From Rivibacter subsaxonicus (GTDB taxonomy: Bacteria > Pseudomonadota > Gammaproteobacteria > Burkholderiales > Burkholderiaceae_C), in contig NZ_SHKP01000009.1 in the NCBI RefSeq assembly GCF_004217215.1, positions 45,798 to 109,797 of the forward strand: a DNA stretch of 64,000 nt, written 5' to 3'. The position numbers and the translations under genes are program-made. Shown here in pieces: positions 37,563-46,194 of this stretch (positions are counted from its first letter, which is position 1; the number at the start of each line of letters is the position of its first letter). The notes below the pieces were generated by a model. That model had not been told where the DNA came from and did no database searches. It saw nothing but the letters and a program-made list of their open reading frames with translations.

Positions 37563-39596
37563 ATGAGACCCGAGGAACCCATGATCGAGTCGCCGGCCGC
37601 CGCCGAAGCGCCGCCGGTCAACGAGCACTGGCAACGCCTGCTGGCCGAGGTCGCGGCGCTGCCGGGCCAGCCCGGCGTCTACCGCTACTTCGACGCCCAG
37701 GGTGGCGTGCTGTACGTCGGCAAGGCGCGCCATCTCAAGCGGCGCGTCTCGAGCTACTTCCAGCGCAACCACGACGGCACCCGCATCGGCCAGATGGTCA
37801 GCCGCATCGCGCGCATGGAGACCACGGTGGTGCGCAGCGAGGCCGAGGCGCTGCTGCTCGAGAACAACCTGATCAAGACGTTGAACCCGAAGTTCAACAT
37901 CCTGTTCCGCGACGACAAGAGCTACCCGTACCTCAAGATCACCGGCACCGCTGGCATCGGAGGCAGCGCTTCCTCGACCTACCCGCGCATGGCCTACTAC
38001 CGCGGCGCGGTCGACAAGAAGCATCGCTACTTCGGGCCGTTCCCGAGCGCCTGGGCGGTGAAGGAGTCGATCCAGCTGCTGCAGAAGGTGTTCCGGCTGC
38101 GCACCTGCGAGGACACGGTGTTCAACCACCGCACGCGGCCCTGCCTGCTCTACCAGATCAAGCGCTGCTCGGGGCCTTGCGTCGGGCTCGTCGATGCCGA
38201 GGGCTACGCGCGCGACGTGGCCAACGCCGAGGCCTTCCTGCGCGGCGACAGCGAGGAACTGCTGGCCGCACTGCAGCAGCGCATGCTGGCGCACGCCGAG
38301 AGGCTCGAGTTCGAGCAGGCGGCCGAGTTGCGCAACCAGATCGGCGCGCTGTCGCGCGTGCTGCACCAGCAGACGATGGAGAGCAACGCCGGCGGCGCCT
38401 TCGACAAGGACGCCGACATCCTGGCCGTGGTGGTGCAGGGCGGCCGCGCCTGCGTCAACCTGGCGATGGTGCGCGGCGGTCGCCACCTCGGCGATCGACC
38501 GTACTTTCCTGCGCATGTGGTCGAGGCCGCGACGCTGGTGGAGGGCGGGGCCGAGGCCGTTAGCGAGACCGTTAGCGAGGCGCTCAGCAGCGAGGAGGCC
38601 GACGAGCGCGAGCTGCACCAGCCGATCGAGTTGCAGGTGCTCGAGGCCTTCATCGGCCAGCATTACCTCGACGCCGCGGTGCCGCCGTTGCTGATCAGCA
38701 GCCACCCGGTCGCGCCGGCGCTGCTCGAGGCACTGAGCGAACAGGCCGGGCTCAAGGTGCGCAACTTGGTCCAGCCGCGCGAGGAGCATCGCCACTGGCT
38801 CGACATGGCGCAACGTGGCGCCCAGCTCAAGCTGGCCCAGTTGCTGGCCGAGGAGGGCTCGCAGCAGGCGCGCACACGGGCGCTGGTCGATGCGCTCGAC
38901 TTGGCCGTAGAGAACCTCGATACCTTCCGTATCGAGTGTTTCGACATCAGCCACACGGCCGGCGAGGCGACGCAGGCATCGTGCGTGGTGTTCGAGAACC
39001 ACAAGATGCAATCGGCCCAGTACCGCCGCTACAACATCGATGGCATCACCCCTGGCGACGACTACGCGGCGATGCGCCAGGTGCTGACGCGCCGCTATTC
39101 GAAGCTGGCCGAGGCCGCCGCCAACGGCGGTGGCTCGGGGCGTGAGCGGCTGCCCGGGCTGGTCCTGGTCGATGGCGGTCGCGGGCAGGTCAGCATGGCG
39201 CGCGAGGTCTTCGAGGAACTCGGGCTCGACCTCGGGCTGATCGTCGGCGTCGAGAAGGGCGAAGGCCGCAAGGTCGGGCTCGAGGAACTGGTCTTTGCCG
39301 ACGGCCGCCAGAAGATCTGGCTCGGCCACGACTCAGCGGCGCTGATGCTGGTGGCGCAGATCCGCGACGAGGCGCATCGCTTTGCGATCACCGGCATGCG
39401 CGCCAAGCGGGCGAGCGTGCGGGTCGGCGGCGGCCGGCTCGAGGAGATTCCCGGCGTCGGTCCGAAGAAGAGGGCCCGGCTGCTGCAGCGCTTTGGCGGC
39501 GTGCGCGGGGTGGGAGCGGCCAGCGTGGACGACCTGGCCACGGTCGAAGGCATTTCAAAAGAACTAGCGGAGGAGATCTATCGTGCGCTTCATTGA
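37563..39596 (+). CDS. uvrC: Excinuclease ABC subunit C
   Basis: 677 residues. UvrC makes both incisions in nucleotide excision repair. The GIY-YIG nuclease domain begins [20 protein letters not shown], then [13 protein letters not shown]; the Cys-rich [20 protein letters not shown]; the UVR motif [19 protein letters not shown]; the second RNase H-like nuclease with [20 protein letters not shown] and [14 protein letters not shown]; and C-terminal helix-hairpin-helix [18 protein letters not shown]. An ATG at 37581 is an alternative start. The end overlaps the following lipoprotein gene by 14 bases. Confidence 0.98.
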   Translation: MRPEEPMIESPAAAEAPPVNEHWQRLLAEVAALPGQPGVYRYFDAQGGVLYVGKARHLKRRVSSYFQRNHDGTRIGQMVSRIARMETTVVRSEAEALLLENNLIKTLNPKFNILFRDDKSYPYLKITGTAGIGGSASSTYPRMAYYRGAVDKKHRYFGPFPSAWAVKESIQLLQKVFRLRTCEDTVFNHRTRPCLLYQIKRCSGPCVGLVDAEGYARDVANAEAFLRGDSEELLAALQQRMLAHAERLEFEQAAELRNQIGALSRVLHQQTMESNAGGAFDKDADILAVVVQGGRACVNLAMVRGGRHLGDRPYFPAHVVEAATLVEGGAEAVSETVSEALSSEEADERELHQPIELQVLEAFIGQHYLDAAVPPLLISSHPVAPALLEALSEQAGLKVRNLVQPREEHRHWLDMAQRGAQLKLAQLLAEEGSQQARTRALVDALDLAVENLDTFRIECFDISHTAGEATQASCVVFENHKMQSAQYRRYNIDGITPGDDYAAMRQVLTRRYSKLAEAAANGGGSGRERLPGLVLVDGGRGQVSMAREVFEELGLDLGLIVGVEKGEGRKVGLEELVFADGRQKIWLGHDSAALMLVAQIRDEAHRFAITGMRAKRASVRVGGGRLEEIPGVGPKKRARLLQRFGGVRGVGAASVDDLATVEGISKELAEEIYRALH

Positions 39597-40104
39597 ACGA
39601 ACTAGCACTCGTGCTGCCGCGCTGACGGCGTCCGCCGCCCTGCTGGCCGGCGTGCTGACGAGCGGCTGCGCGCCGACCCAGGCGCCTGCGCCCCAACCGG
39701 CCCCGGCTCCCGCGCCGGCGCGGCCGGCCGCGCTGCCCGACACCGGCGCGCGCTGGATGGCGCCGGCGACGCCGAAGTCCCTGAGCGAGCTGCGCGCGCT
39801 GGCGGCCATGCGCATCCGCGCCGCCAATGCCGATCGCCACTACGACGGCACGGTGCCGGACATGCTGCTCGGCATTCCGGTGCTCGAGGTCGAGCTCAAC
39901 GCCGACGGCAGCGTGCGTCGCATCGACGTGCTGCGCAAGCCGAGCAACCCGCAGGCGCAGGACACCATCAAGCTGGCGTCGGATGCGGTGCGCCGCGGCG
40001 CGCCCTACGGCGACGTGTCCAAGCTGCCGCGGCCCTGGAAGTTCACCGAGACCTTCCTCTTCACCGAGGATCGCAAGTTCAAGTTGCGCACGCTGGACCA
40101 GTGA
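39583..40104 (+). CDS. Lipoprotein with TonB-like C-terminal domain
   Basis: 173 residues from a GTG at 39583 inside the end of uvrC. A signal peptide with a lipobox-like GVLTSGC (Cys at about residue 29) indicates an envelope lipoprotein. It is followed by a Pro/Ala-rich linker ([15 protein letters not shown]). The C-terminal half, [20 protein letters not shown] followed by [20 protein letters not shown] and [17 protein letters not shown], has the length and pattern of the TonB C-terminal fold, where a variable '[16 protein letters not shown]' strand is typical. Function unknown; no TonB-type N-terminal membrane anchor or ExbBD genes are nearby. Confidence 0.75.
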   Translation: MRFIERTSTRAAALTASAALLAGVLTSGCAPTQAPAPQPAPAPAPARPAALPDTGARWMAPATPKSLSELRALAAMRIRAANADRHYDGTVPDMLLGIPVLEVELNADGSVRRIDVLRKPSNPQAQDTIKLASDAVRRGAPYGDVSKLPRPWKFTETFLFTEDRKFKLRTLDQ

Positions 40105-40150
40105 TCCGGGCATGCCGGGCCGGGGCCGCATCGGCAGGCACAATGGCCCC

Positions 40151-40717
40151 ATGTTCTTCACGCTGCCGAACCTGCTGACCTGGGCCCGAATCGTCGCGAT
40201 TCCGCTGATCGTCGGCGTGTTCTACCTGCCGATCGAGCCGGCCCTGCAGAACCTGCTGGCCACCGTGCTGTTCATCGTCGTCGCCATGACCGACTGGGCC
40301 GACGGCTACCTTGCGCGCAGACTCAAGCAGACCTCGTCCTTCGGCGCCTTCCTCGATCCGGTGGCCGACAAGTTCCTGGTCTGCGCCGCACTGCTGGTGC
40401 TGGTGCACCTGGGACGGCTGCATGCGCTGATCGCGCTGGTCATCATCGGTCGCGAGATCGCGATCTCCTCGCTGCGCGAATGGATGGCGCAGATCGGCGC
40501 GTCGTCGAGCGTCGCGGTGCACATGGTCGGCAAGCTCAAGACCATGGTGCAGATGGTGGCGATCCCGTTCCTGCTCTACGACGCCAAGCTCTTCGGGCTG
40601 ATCGACACCCACCTGTGGGGCACGGTGCTGATCCTGCTGGCGGCGCTGCTGACGATCTGGTCGATGGTCTATTACCTGCAGAAGGCGCTGCCGGAGATCC
40701 GCGCCAGAGCCCGTTGA
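40151..40717 (+). CDS. pgsA: CDP-diacylglycerol-glycerol-3-phosphate 3-phosphatidyltransferase
   Basis: 188 residues, polytopic membrane enzyme making phosphatidylglycerophosphate, the precursor of phosphatidylglycerol and cardiolipin; it uses the CDP-diacylglycerol made by cdsA. The CDP-alcohol phosphotransferase signature D-G-x2-A-R-x8-G-x3-D-x3-D is visible as DGYLARRLKQTSSFG followed by AFLDPVADK. N-terminal FTLPNLLTWARIVAIPL is typical of PgsA. I use the ATG at 40151. Its stop is 11 bases before the next ATG. Confidence 0.95.
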   Translation: MFFTLPNLLTWARIVAIPLIVGVFYLPIEPALQNLLATVLFIVVAMTDWADGYLARRLKQTSSFGAFLDPVADKFLVCAALLVLVHLGRLHALIALVIIGREIAISSLREWMAQIGASSSVAVHMVGKLKTMVQMVAIPFLLYDAKLFGLIDTHLWGTVLILLAALLTIWSMVYYLQKALPEIRARAR

Positions 40718-40728
40718 ACCACGCCACC

Positions 40729-41613
40729 ATGGCCGAGCGGCCGAGCCGCTGGCTCGCTTCGATGCCGGCGCTGTTCGTGCTGATCTGGAGCACCGGCTTC
40801 GTGGTCGCGCGCTACGGCATGCCGCATGCGCCGCCCTTCAAGTTTCTGGCGCTGCGCTTTGCGCTGTCGATCGCCTGCTTCGCGCTGTGGATGCTGCTGG
40901 CGCGCGTGCGCCTGCCGAGCGACCGGGCGCAACTCGGCCACCTCGCGGTGACCGGCGTCCTGATGCATGCCGGCTACCTGGGCGGCGTCTGGGCCGCGGT
41001 CAAGCTCGGTATCGGCGCCGGCACGGTGGCGCTGCTGGTCGGGCTGCAGCCCTTGCTGACCGCGGTCTGGCTCAGCGCCAGCCTGGGTGTCGGCGCGGTG
41101 CGCCCGCGCCAGTGGGCCGGGCTGGCCTGCGGCGTGGCGGGCCTGCTGCTGGTGGTCGGGCCTCGCCTCGGTGCGGGCGAGGTCAACGCGGCCAACCTCG
41201 GGCTGGCCCTGCTGGCGCTGCTGTCGATCAGCGCCGGCACGCTGTACCAGAAGCACTACCTGCACGCGTGCGATGTTCGCGCGGCGAGCCTGGTGCAACT
41301 GCTCGCCGCACTGGTCGTGATGCTGCCGCTGGCGTGGCTGGAGCAGGAGCCGATGCACTGGCATCCGGAACTGGTGGGCGCGCTGGCCTGGTCGGTGCTG
41401 GTGCTGACGCTTGGCGGCAGTTCGCTGCTCTACATGCTGATCCAGCGCGGCGCCGCCACCGAGGTGACGAGCCTGCTGTACCTGGTGCCGCCATGCACCG
41501 CGCTGATGGCATGGGCGCTGTTCGGCGAGTCGCTCGGACCGCTGGTTCTGGCCGGCCTCGCGCTGAGCGCGACCGGCGTGGCGCTGGTCGTGCGGGGTGC
41601 ATCGACACGTTGA
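40729..41613 (+). CDS. EamA/DMT-superfamily transporter
   Basis: 294 residues with ten predicted membrane helices in two EamA repeats, for example MPALFVLIWSTGFVVARYG at the N-terminus and LGLALLALLSISAGTLYQ in the middle, and a Pro/Gly break in LVPPCTALMAWALFGESLGP. These are drug/metabolite exporters of the RhaT/YdcZ type; the substrate cannot be assigned. A TTG at 40714 overlapping the pgsA stop is an alternative start and would couple the two genes; the ATG at 40729 is preferred. Confidence 0.88.
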   Translation: MAERPSRWLASMPALFVLIWSTGFVVARYGMPHAPPFKFLALRFALSIACFALWMLLARVRLPSDRAQLGHLAVTGVLMHAGYLGGVWAAVKLGIGAGTVALLVGLQPLLTAVWLSASLGVGAVRPRQWAGLACGVAGLLLVVGPRLGAGEVNAANLGLALLALLSISAGTLYQKHYLHACDVRAASLVQLLAALVVMLPLAWLEQEPMHWHPELVGALAWSVLVLTLGGSSLLYMLIQRGAATEVTSLLYLVPPCTALMAWALFGESLGPLVLAGLALSATGVALVVRGASTR

Positions 41614-41863
41614 AGTGAGCGCCGTGTGTCATGTGTCACGAGCGGTGAAAGCGAACGCTCGGCTCGTGTTGTCAAGCGTGGAATTCACGTGGCGTGGTGC
41701 CCCGGCGCACGGCATCCGCGGGCATAGAATCCGCTTCCGCTTCGAGGTCGCGCAGTGATTGCTCCGAGTGCGGAAACCAGCAGTCCCGCCCGCTCGCATT
41801 CGCGTGACCGCTTTGTCGAGACCGCTCGAACCCGAACCGATACCATTTTTGAGGGGCCCCTAC

Positions 41864-42133
41864 GTGAACAAGACTGATCTGATCGAACACATTGCCAAGG
41901 AAGCCGACATCTCCAAGGCCGCGGCCGGCCGCGCGCTGGAGGCGCTGATTGGTGGTGTGACCAAGACGCTCAAGAAGGGCGACAGCGTCTCGCTGGTCGG
42001 TTTCGGCACCTTTGCCGTGACCAAGCGCGCCGCTCGTACCGGCCGCAATCCGCGCACCGGTGCCACGATCAAGATCAAGGCGGCCAAGGTGCCCAAGTTC
42101 CGTCCGGGCAAGGCGCTCAAGGAAGCGCTCTGA
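41864..42133 (+). CDS. DNA-binding protein HU
   Basis: 89 residues from a GTG at 41864 preceded by GAGGGGCCCC. The start is decided by homology: [20 protein letters not shown] is the HU N-terminus, whereas a longer reading from 41759 adds 35 unconserved residues. [20 protein letters not shown] followed by [10 protein letters not shown] is the DNA-contacting arm signature, with the proline at the tip that kinks DNA. C-terminal [12 protein letters not shown] is normal. HU bends and compacts DNA as a dimer. The intergenic space before it (41614-41863) is long enough for its own promoter. Confidence 0.96.
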   Translation: MNKTDLIEHIAKEADISKAAAGRALEALIGGVTKTLKKGDSVSLVGFGTFAVTKRAARTGRNPRTGATIKIKAAKVPKFRPGKALKEAL

Positions 42134-42173
42134 TCTTCTTGCGCGACTCTCGGGTACACATGGCACGTGGCGC

Positions 42174-42249
42174 GGGCGCTTAGCTCAGTTGGTAGAGCGG
42201 CTGCCTTACACGCAGTAGGTCGGGGGTTCGAGCCCCTCAGCGCCCACCA
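42174..42249 (+). tRNA. tRNA-Val (anticodon TAC)
   Basis: 76 bases with encoded CCA (42247-42249). Acceptor stem GGGCGCT/AGCGCCC, discriminator A; D arm TAGCTCAGTTGGTAGAGC; anticodon stem GCTGC/GCAGT with loop CTTACAC, anticodon TAC; T arm GGGGGTTCGAGCCCC. It lies 40 bases after the HU gene and 183 before ppiD. Confidence 0.98.
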
Positions 42250-42432
42250 CCGTCGCCGCACCCGCAGATCGCGCGTCGCTGCAGCCGGCCGATAGAATCA
42301 CTGCCTTGCGGCGCTTGCCGCAAGCGCGCCGGCCCAGCAAGGCAACCCTACAAGGCGAACCCTGGTTCGCCTTTGTCGCATCTGGGTTGGTCGCTTCTGC
42401 CGTTTCGGCCCCCTGTCGTTTCGAGGCCCTCG

Positions 42433-44355
42433 ATGTTTGATTTCGTTCGATCGCACAACAAGATCTTCATGTTCGTCCTGATGGTGCTGATCGTGCCGTC
42501 GTTCGTGTTCTTCGGCATCCAGGGCTACACCGGCTTCACCGAGGGCCGCCAGTCCGTTGCCAAGGTCGACGGCCAGTCGATCACGCAGGCCGAATGGGAC
42601 GCGGCGCACCGCAACCAGGCCGAGCGGGTGCGCGCCCAGTCGCCGGGTCTCGACATGAAGCTGTTCGATACCCCGCAGATGAAGCAGCGCACGCTCGACG
42701 AGCTGGTGCGCGAGCGGGTCATGCTGGTCGCGTCCAACAAGCTACACCTCGGCGCCAGCGACGAGCGCATCGCGCGCCTGTTCCAGGACGACCCGCAGTT
42801 CGCCGTGCTGCGCAAGCCCGACGGCACCATCAACAAGGACCTGATCCAGGCCCAGGGCATGAGCGTGGCCCAGTTCGAGCAGCGCCTGCGCCAGGACATC
42901 GGCGTGCGCCAGGTGATGCTCGGCGTGGCCGGCACGCCCTTCGTGCCCGAGGCCAGCGTGGGTACCGCGCTCGACGCGCTGTTGCAGCGGCGCGAGGTGC
43001 GCGTGGCACGCTTCGATCCGACCAGCTTCGCGGCCCGGGTCCAGCCCACCGACGAGGAGCTCAAGGCCTTCTACGAGGACCCGGCCAACGCCCGCGCCTT
43101 CGAGGCCGCCGAGCAGGCCAGCGTCGAGTACGTGCTGCTCGACATCGACTCGATCAAGGGCGGCATCAACGTCAGCGACGAAGAGCTGCGCAGCTACTAC
43201 CAGCAGAACGCGGCGCGCTTCATGGCGGCCGAGGAGCGGCGCGCCAGCCACATCCTGATCGCGGCCGACAAGTCCAAGCCGGCCGCCGAGCGCGACCAGG
43301 CGCGCGCCAAGGCCGAGAGCCTGCTCGCCGAGCTGAAGACCGACCCGAAGCGCTTTGCCGAGCTGGCCAAGACGAACTCCAACGATCCCGGCTCCGCGCA
43401 AAAGGGCGGCGACCTCGACTGGTTCGGCCGCGGCGCGATGGTCAAGCCCTTCGAGGATGCGGTGTTCGCGCTGAAGAAGGGCGAGATCTCGGGCGTGGTC
43501 GAGAGCGACTTCGGTTTCCACATCATCCAGCTCGCCGACGTGCGCGGCGGCGAGAAGAAGCCCTTCGAGGCGGTGCAGGCCGAGATCCGTGCCGAGGTCG
43601 CGCAGCAACTCGCGCAGCGCAAGTTCGCCGAGAGCGCCGAGACCTTCAGCAACCTGGTCTACGAACAGTCCGACAGTCTCAAGCCGGTGGCCGACAAGCT
43701 GGGCCTGCAGATCCGCACCGCCGCCGGCGTGCGCCGCAGCCCGGCGCCCGATGCGCAGGGCGCGCTGGCCAACCCGAAGTTCATCGAGGCGTTGTTCGGC
43801 GCCGAGACGCTCAAGAACAAGCGCAACACCGAGGCGCTCGAGATCGCGCCGAACCAGCTGGTGGCGGGCCGCGTGACGCAGTACGAACCGGCGCGCAAGC
43901 GCCCGTTCGACGAAGTCAGGGACCAGGCCCGCACGCTGCTGGTGGCGCAGCGCGCCGCTGCGCTGGCGCGCAAGGAAGGCGAAGCCAGGCTGGCCGAGTG
44001 GAAGCAGGGCGGCGACGCCGCCGCGCTCGACGCTCCGCTGGTGGTTTCGCGCCAGCAGACCGCCGGCCTGCCGCGCGCGCTGATCGACGCGGTGCTGCGT
44101 GCGCCGAGTCAGGCGCTGCCGGCCTGGGTCGGCGTCGATCTGGGCGCCGGTGGCTACTCGGTGGCGCGCATCGACAAGGTGCTGCCGCGTGACGCGACCG
44201 GCATCGACCCCAAGCAGGCGCGCGGACAACTGACGCAAGCCTGGGCCCAGGCCGAGGCGCTTGGCTACTACGAGGCCCTCAAGCAGCGCTACAAGGTCAA
44301 GATCGAGGCCAAGCCGCCGGTCGACCCGGCCGCTGCCGGCGGCGCGTCGAACTGA
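42433..44355 (+). CDS. ppiD: Periplasmic folding chaperone / PpiD-type peptidyl-prolyl isomerase
   Basis: 640 residues from the ATG at 42433. PpiD is anchored by one N-terminal transmembrane helix (residues 11-31, KIFMFVLMVLIVPSFVFFGI) and works at the periplasmic side of the Sec translocon. A SurA-N-like chaperone domain covers about 45-200. The parvulin rotamase domain (about 265-385) has RRASHILIAAD and DLDWFGRGAMVKPFEDAVF and ends SDFGFHIIQL. A second, degenerate chaperone part runs to the C-terminus. The frame is open 60 bases upstream without homology. HU (hupB) then ppiD is a conserved order, here interrupted by tRNA-Val. Confidence 0.95.
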   Translation: MFDFVRSHNKIFMFVLMVLIVPSFVFFGIQGYTGFTEGRQSVAKVDGQSITQAEWDAAHRNQAERVRAQSPGLDMKLFDTPQMKQRTLDELVRERVMLVASNKLHLGASDERIARLFQDDPQFAVLRKPDGTINKDLIQAQGMSVAQFEQRLRQDIGVRQVMLGVAGTPFVPEASVGTALDALLQRREVRVARFDPTSFAARVQPTDEELKAFYEDPANARAFEAAEQASVEYVLLDIDSIKGGINVSDEELRSYYQQNAARFMAAEERRASHILIAADKSKPAAERDQARAKAESLLAELKTDPKRFAELAKTNSNDPGSAQKGGDLDWFGRGAMVKPFEDAVFALKKGEISGVVESDFGFHIIQLADVRGGEKKPFEAVQAEIRAEVAQQLAQRKFAESAETFSNLVYEQSDSLKPVADKLGLQIRTAAGVRRSPAPDAQGALANPKFIEALFGAETLKNKRNTEALEIAPNQLVAGRVTQYEPARKRPFDEVRDQARTLLVAQRAAALARKEGEARLAEWKQGGDAAALDAPLVVSRQQTAGLPRALIDAVLRAPSQALPAWVGVDLGAGGYSVARIDKVLPRDATGIDPKQARGQLTQAWAQAEALGYYEALKQRYKVKIEAKPPVDPAAAGGASN

Positions 44356-44371
44356 TCGACATGGCGGCGGC

Positions 44372-44390
44372 GCGGCCCGAAAAGGGCCGC
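44372..44390 (+). terminator. Stem-loop after ppiD
   Basis: GCGGCCC (44372-44378), loop GAAAA, GGGCCGC (44384-44390), starting 17 bases after the ppiD stop and just before the tRNA-His promoter. No T run follows, so termination is likely weak or depends on Rho. Confidence 0.5.
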
Positions 44391-44399
44391 GTCCTCCGC

Positions 44400-44405
44400 T
44401 ATACT
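44400..44405 (+). promoter_or_regulatory. -10 element of tRNA-His
   Basis: TATACT, 14 bases before the tRNA-His 5' end and identical to the -10 of rpsB. No good -35 is visible at 16-18 bases upstream (the region is the ppiD hairpin), so this is a partial promoter call. Confidence 0.5.
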
Positions 44406-44419
44406 CTCGCCTCTTCAGC

Positions 44420-44496
44420 GGTGGCTGTAGCTCAGTTGGTAGAGTCCCAGATTGTGATTCTGGTCGTCGTGGGTTCGAGTCCCATCAGCCACCCCA
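44420..44496 (+). tRNA. tRNA-His (anticodon GTG)
   Basis: 77 bases including the extra 5' G (44420) that pairs with the C discriminator (44493), diagnostic for tRNA-His, and encoded CCA (44494-44496). Acceptor GTGGCTG/CAGCCAC, anticodon arm CCAGA-TTGTGAT-TCTGG with anticodon GTG, T arm GTGGGTTCGAGTCCCAT. Its 3' side borders an integrase remnant, so it has served as an integration site. Confidence 0.98.
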
Positions 44497-44499
44497 CCT

Positions 44500-44865
44500 C
44501 TACGCCCCGGACAAGGGGCGTTTTTCATGGCGCCGGGGAAGAACCAGGGAAGAATCGGGGCCGATGGCGTTTTCCAGCTTCGCCATTTCCGCCGCATCGC
44601 CCGCCCCAGGGAGCCACTTCGCGTAGGTGCCCAGGAACACCTCGACGCTGTGCCCCATCTGGCCGGCGCAGAAGGCCGGCGCCATCCCGGCCATCAGCAT
44701 CATCGTCGCGTAGGTGTGGCGCATGTTGTAGGGCCGCCGGTAGCGGATGCCCAGGCGCTTCAAGGTCGGGGTCCAGTGGCTGCGCCGAAACGCCCGCTCC
44801 TCGACCCACGGCTCGCCGTAGCGCGGATCGAGCCAGACGTGCCTGCCGGCCAGCGTGTGGTCATC
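44500..44865 (-). pseudogene. C-terminal remnant of a tyrosine recombinase (phage-type integrase)
   Basis: About 120 residues remain. The catalytic C-terminal region is clear: WTPTLKRLGIRYRRPYNMRH (Arg of the RHR motif region, with R-H-T-Y after it), then MGHSVEVFLGTYAKWLPGA with the H and the nucleophilic Tyr of GTYAKW. The first Arg box and the N-terminal arm- and core-binding domains are missing. At the 5' end the frame meets a truncated phosphoesterase near 44865. It abuts tRNA-His, the classic position of an island integrase, and reads towards the tRNA. The remaining peptide cannot be a working recombinase. Confidence 0.85.
44502..44525 (+). terminator. Intrinsic terminator of tRNA-His
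   Basis: ACGCCCC (44502-44508), loop of six, GGGGCGT (44515-44521), followed by TTTT (44522-44525). Five bases after the tRNA CCA. The integrase remnant on the minus strand runs through it and stops at 44500-44502. Confidence 0.9.
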
Positions 44866-45323
44866 AGATCCACATGCGGCTGATGCCACCAAGCGTGGAC
44901 AACGCGAATTCCGCCCAGGTCCAACGCCGGCGGCAGGGTTCGGAACCAGCCAATCAGCTCCAGGTGCAATGCCGAACCTTCTCCAACCTGCTGCAGGAAC
45001 TCGGCATGCTGAGTGCGGTTCTTGGCGCTGTGACGGCGCAGGAAGGCGCCAGACTCACCACGACGCTCGGTGACGAAGCCGATCGCATTGAACTCGTGGT
45101 TGCCCATGACGCATTGCGCATCGCCGGCCTCAACCATCGCGCGCACGGTGCGCACCACGGGGATCTGCTGCGGCCCCCGGTCGACGAGATCGCCGAGGAA
45201 GATGGCTTGACGGCCGGTCGGCGGGATCCAGCGCTCACCGCGCCTCGAGTAACCGAGGCGCGCAAGCAATGCGTCGAGCTTGGCCGCGTGACCGTGGATG
45301 TCGCCGATCAGGTCATAGCCCAT
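44866..45323 (-). pseudogene. Truncated metallophosphoesterase (3' end lost)
   Basis: The first ~153 residues are a good calcineurin-like phosphoesterase: MGYDLIGDIHGHAAKLDALL (metal ligands Asp and His in GDIHG), FLGDLVDRGPQQ and VMGNHEFNAIGF, then GGIRVVHAWWHQPHVDL. After that the reading frame continues 34 codons (to 44760) through integrase DNA in the wrong frame, giving a meaningless Arg/Ser-rich tail. The C-terminal half of the domain, with the last metal-binding histidines, is therefore gone. It could still be expressed as a 187-residue protein. The small gene upstream at 45370 is probably its former operon partner. Confidence 0.8.
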
Positions 45324-45369
45324 TGCGGTCCTTTGCCTCGTGATGAATCGACTGGTGGCGCAAGGCCGT

Positions 45370-45759
45370 TCAATGCTTGCCGAAGAAGAACAGCCAGTCT
45401 TCGATGTCGAGTTGCATGCGTGCCTGCGGATTGGCCAGGAGCGCCTGGAGCCATCCGTCGTACTGCTGGATCAAGTCGCTGTGGTGCGAGAGCTTGGACA
45501 GGCACTCGTCGAGCCGGTCGCGCAAGTCGTTGCGCACCACCACCTTGGCACCTCGCTCCCAGTCGGCAGACTTCGGACTACGGTAGCCGAGGGCAAGCTT
45601 TTCGTCGATCTCCAGGCCCTCGGACCGGATCGTGGTCATCGTCTCGTCTTTGCTCTGCTTCCAGAACTCGAGCCGCTCGTGGTGAAACGCGAGCTTCTTG
45701 CTGGCGGCCTCGGCCAGCGTGCCGGCGGCGTAGTCGAAGGCCCATTCCTTGCGCATCAT
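45370..45759 (-). CDS. Conserved hypothetical protein, 129 residues
   Basis: Start ATG at 45759 (or the next ATG at 45756), decided by GGAG and a purine-rich stretch directly upstream; an ATG 11 codons further up has no such site. The protein is soluble and mostly helical: MMRKEWAFDYAAGTLAEAAS, then charged segments (RLEFWKQSKDETMTTIRSEG, RNDLRDRLDECLSKLSHHSD) and a tryptophan/phenylalanine-rich end, LDIEDWLFFFGKH. I do not recognise a named domain. It precedes the truncated phosphoesterase by 47 bases on the same strand, so the two probably formed one transcription unit. Confidence 0.65.
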   Translation of the reverse strand: MMRKEWAFDYAAGTLAEAASKKLAFHHERLEFWKQSKDETMTTIRSEGLEIDEKLALGYRSPKSADWERGAKVVVRNDLRDRLDECLSKLSHHSDLIQQYDGWLQALLANPQARMQLDIEDWLFFFGKH

Positions 45760-46194
45760 CTTCTCTCTCCCCAAAGCGGGCGGGATGCCCATGTCTTGAG
45801 CATCGTCGGTCTGGGGCTCGCAGAGTGAGCCATCGATGGCTGCCGGCAGCCGGCGGTGTCACAAAGAGCCGGTCGTGAGCGTTCAGCCGTCGTTCACTGA
45901 GGGCTGTCCGGGCGTCCAATCAATCAAGGCCGGCCGGACAGCTTCGATTGCCGTGCGCTTAGCCTGAAGGGCGGCTTCCGGGCGCGGCCGGGAATTGGCG
46001 CTCACGGCCATAGGCCGACGACCAGAGCCCCCTTGGCTAATGCCTGCTCCAGGCTGGGTGCGGCCGGTCAGGTTCGGCGGTCGAACGACTGCAGTCGCTC
46101 AGCTGGGGCGGGGTGTATATGCTGCAACGTTCTGCCCACAAGGCGATCTGCTCCACAGTTCGGTTCTTGACAACGATCCACTGGAGACAGAACC
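45760..46194. other. Gap without recognised gene
   Basis: 435 bases between the divergent hypothetical gene and ggt. No open frame resembles a protein. Contains GCGGCCGGTCAGGT (46060-46073), a 14-base word that recurs at 54958-54971. The ggt promoter must be here; TTCTTGACAACG at about 46164-46175 includes a TTGACA-like box, but no matching -10 at normal spacing was seen. Confidence 0.5.

Noticed and set aside
41725..42298. TAGAAT words at 41725-41730 and 42293-42298 as promoters of the HU gene and ppiD
   Set aside because: No -35 element at 16-18 bases. TAGAAT also occurs inside coding sequence (bamA end near 26044), so the word alone is not evidence.
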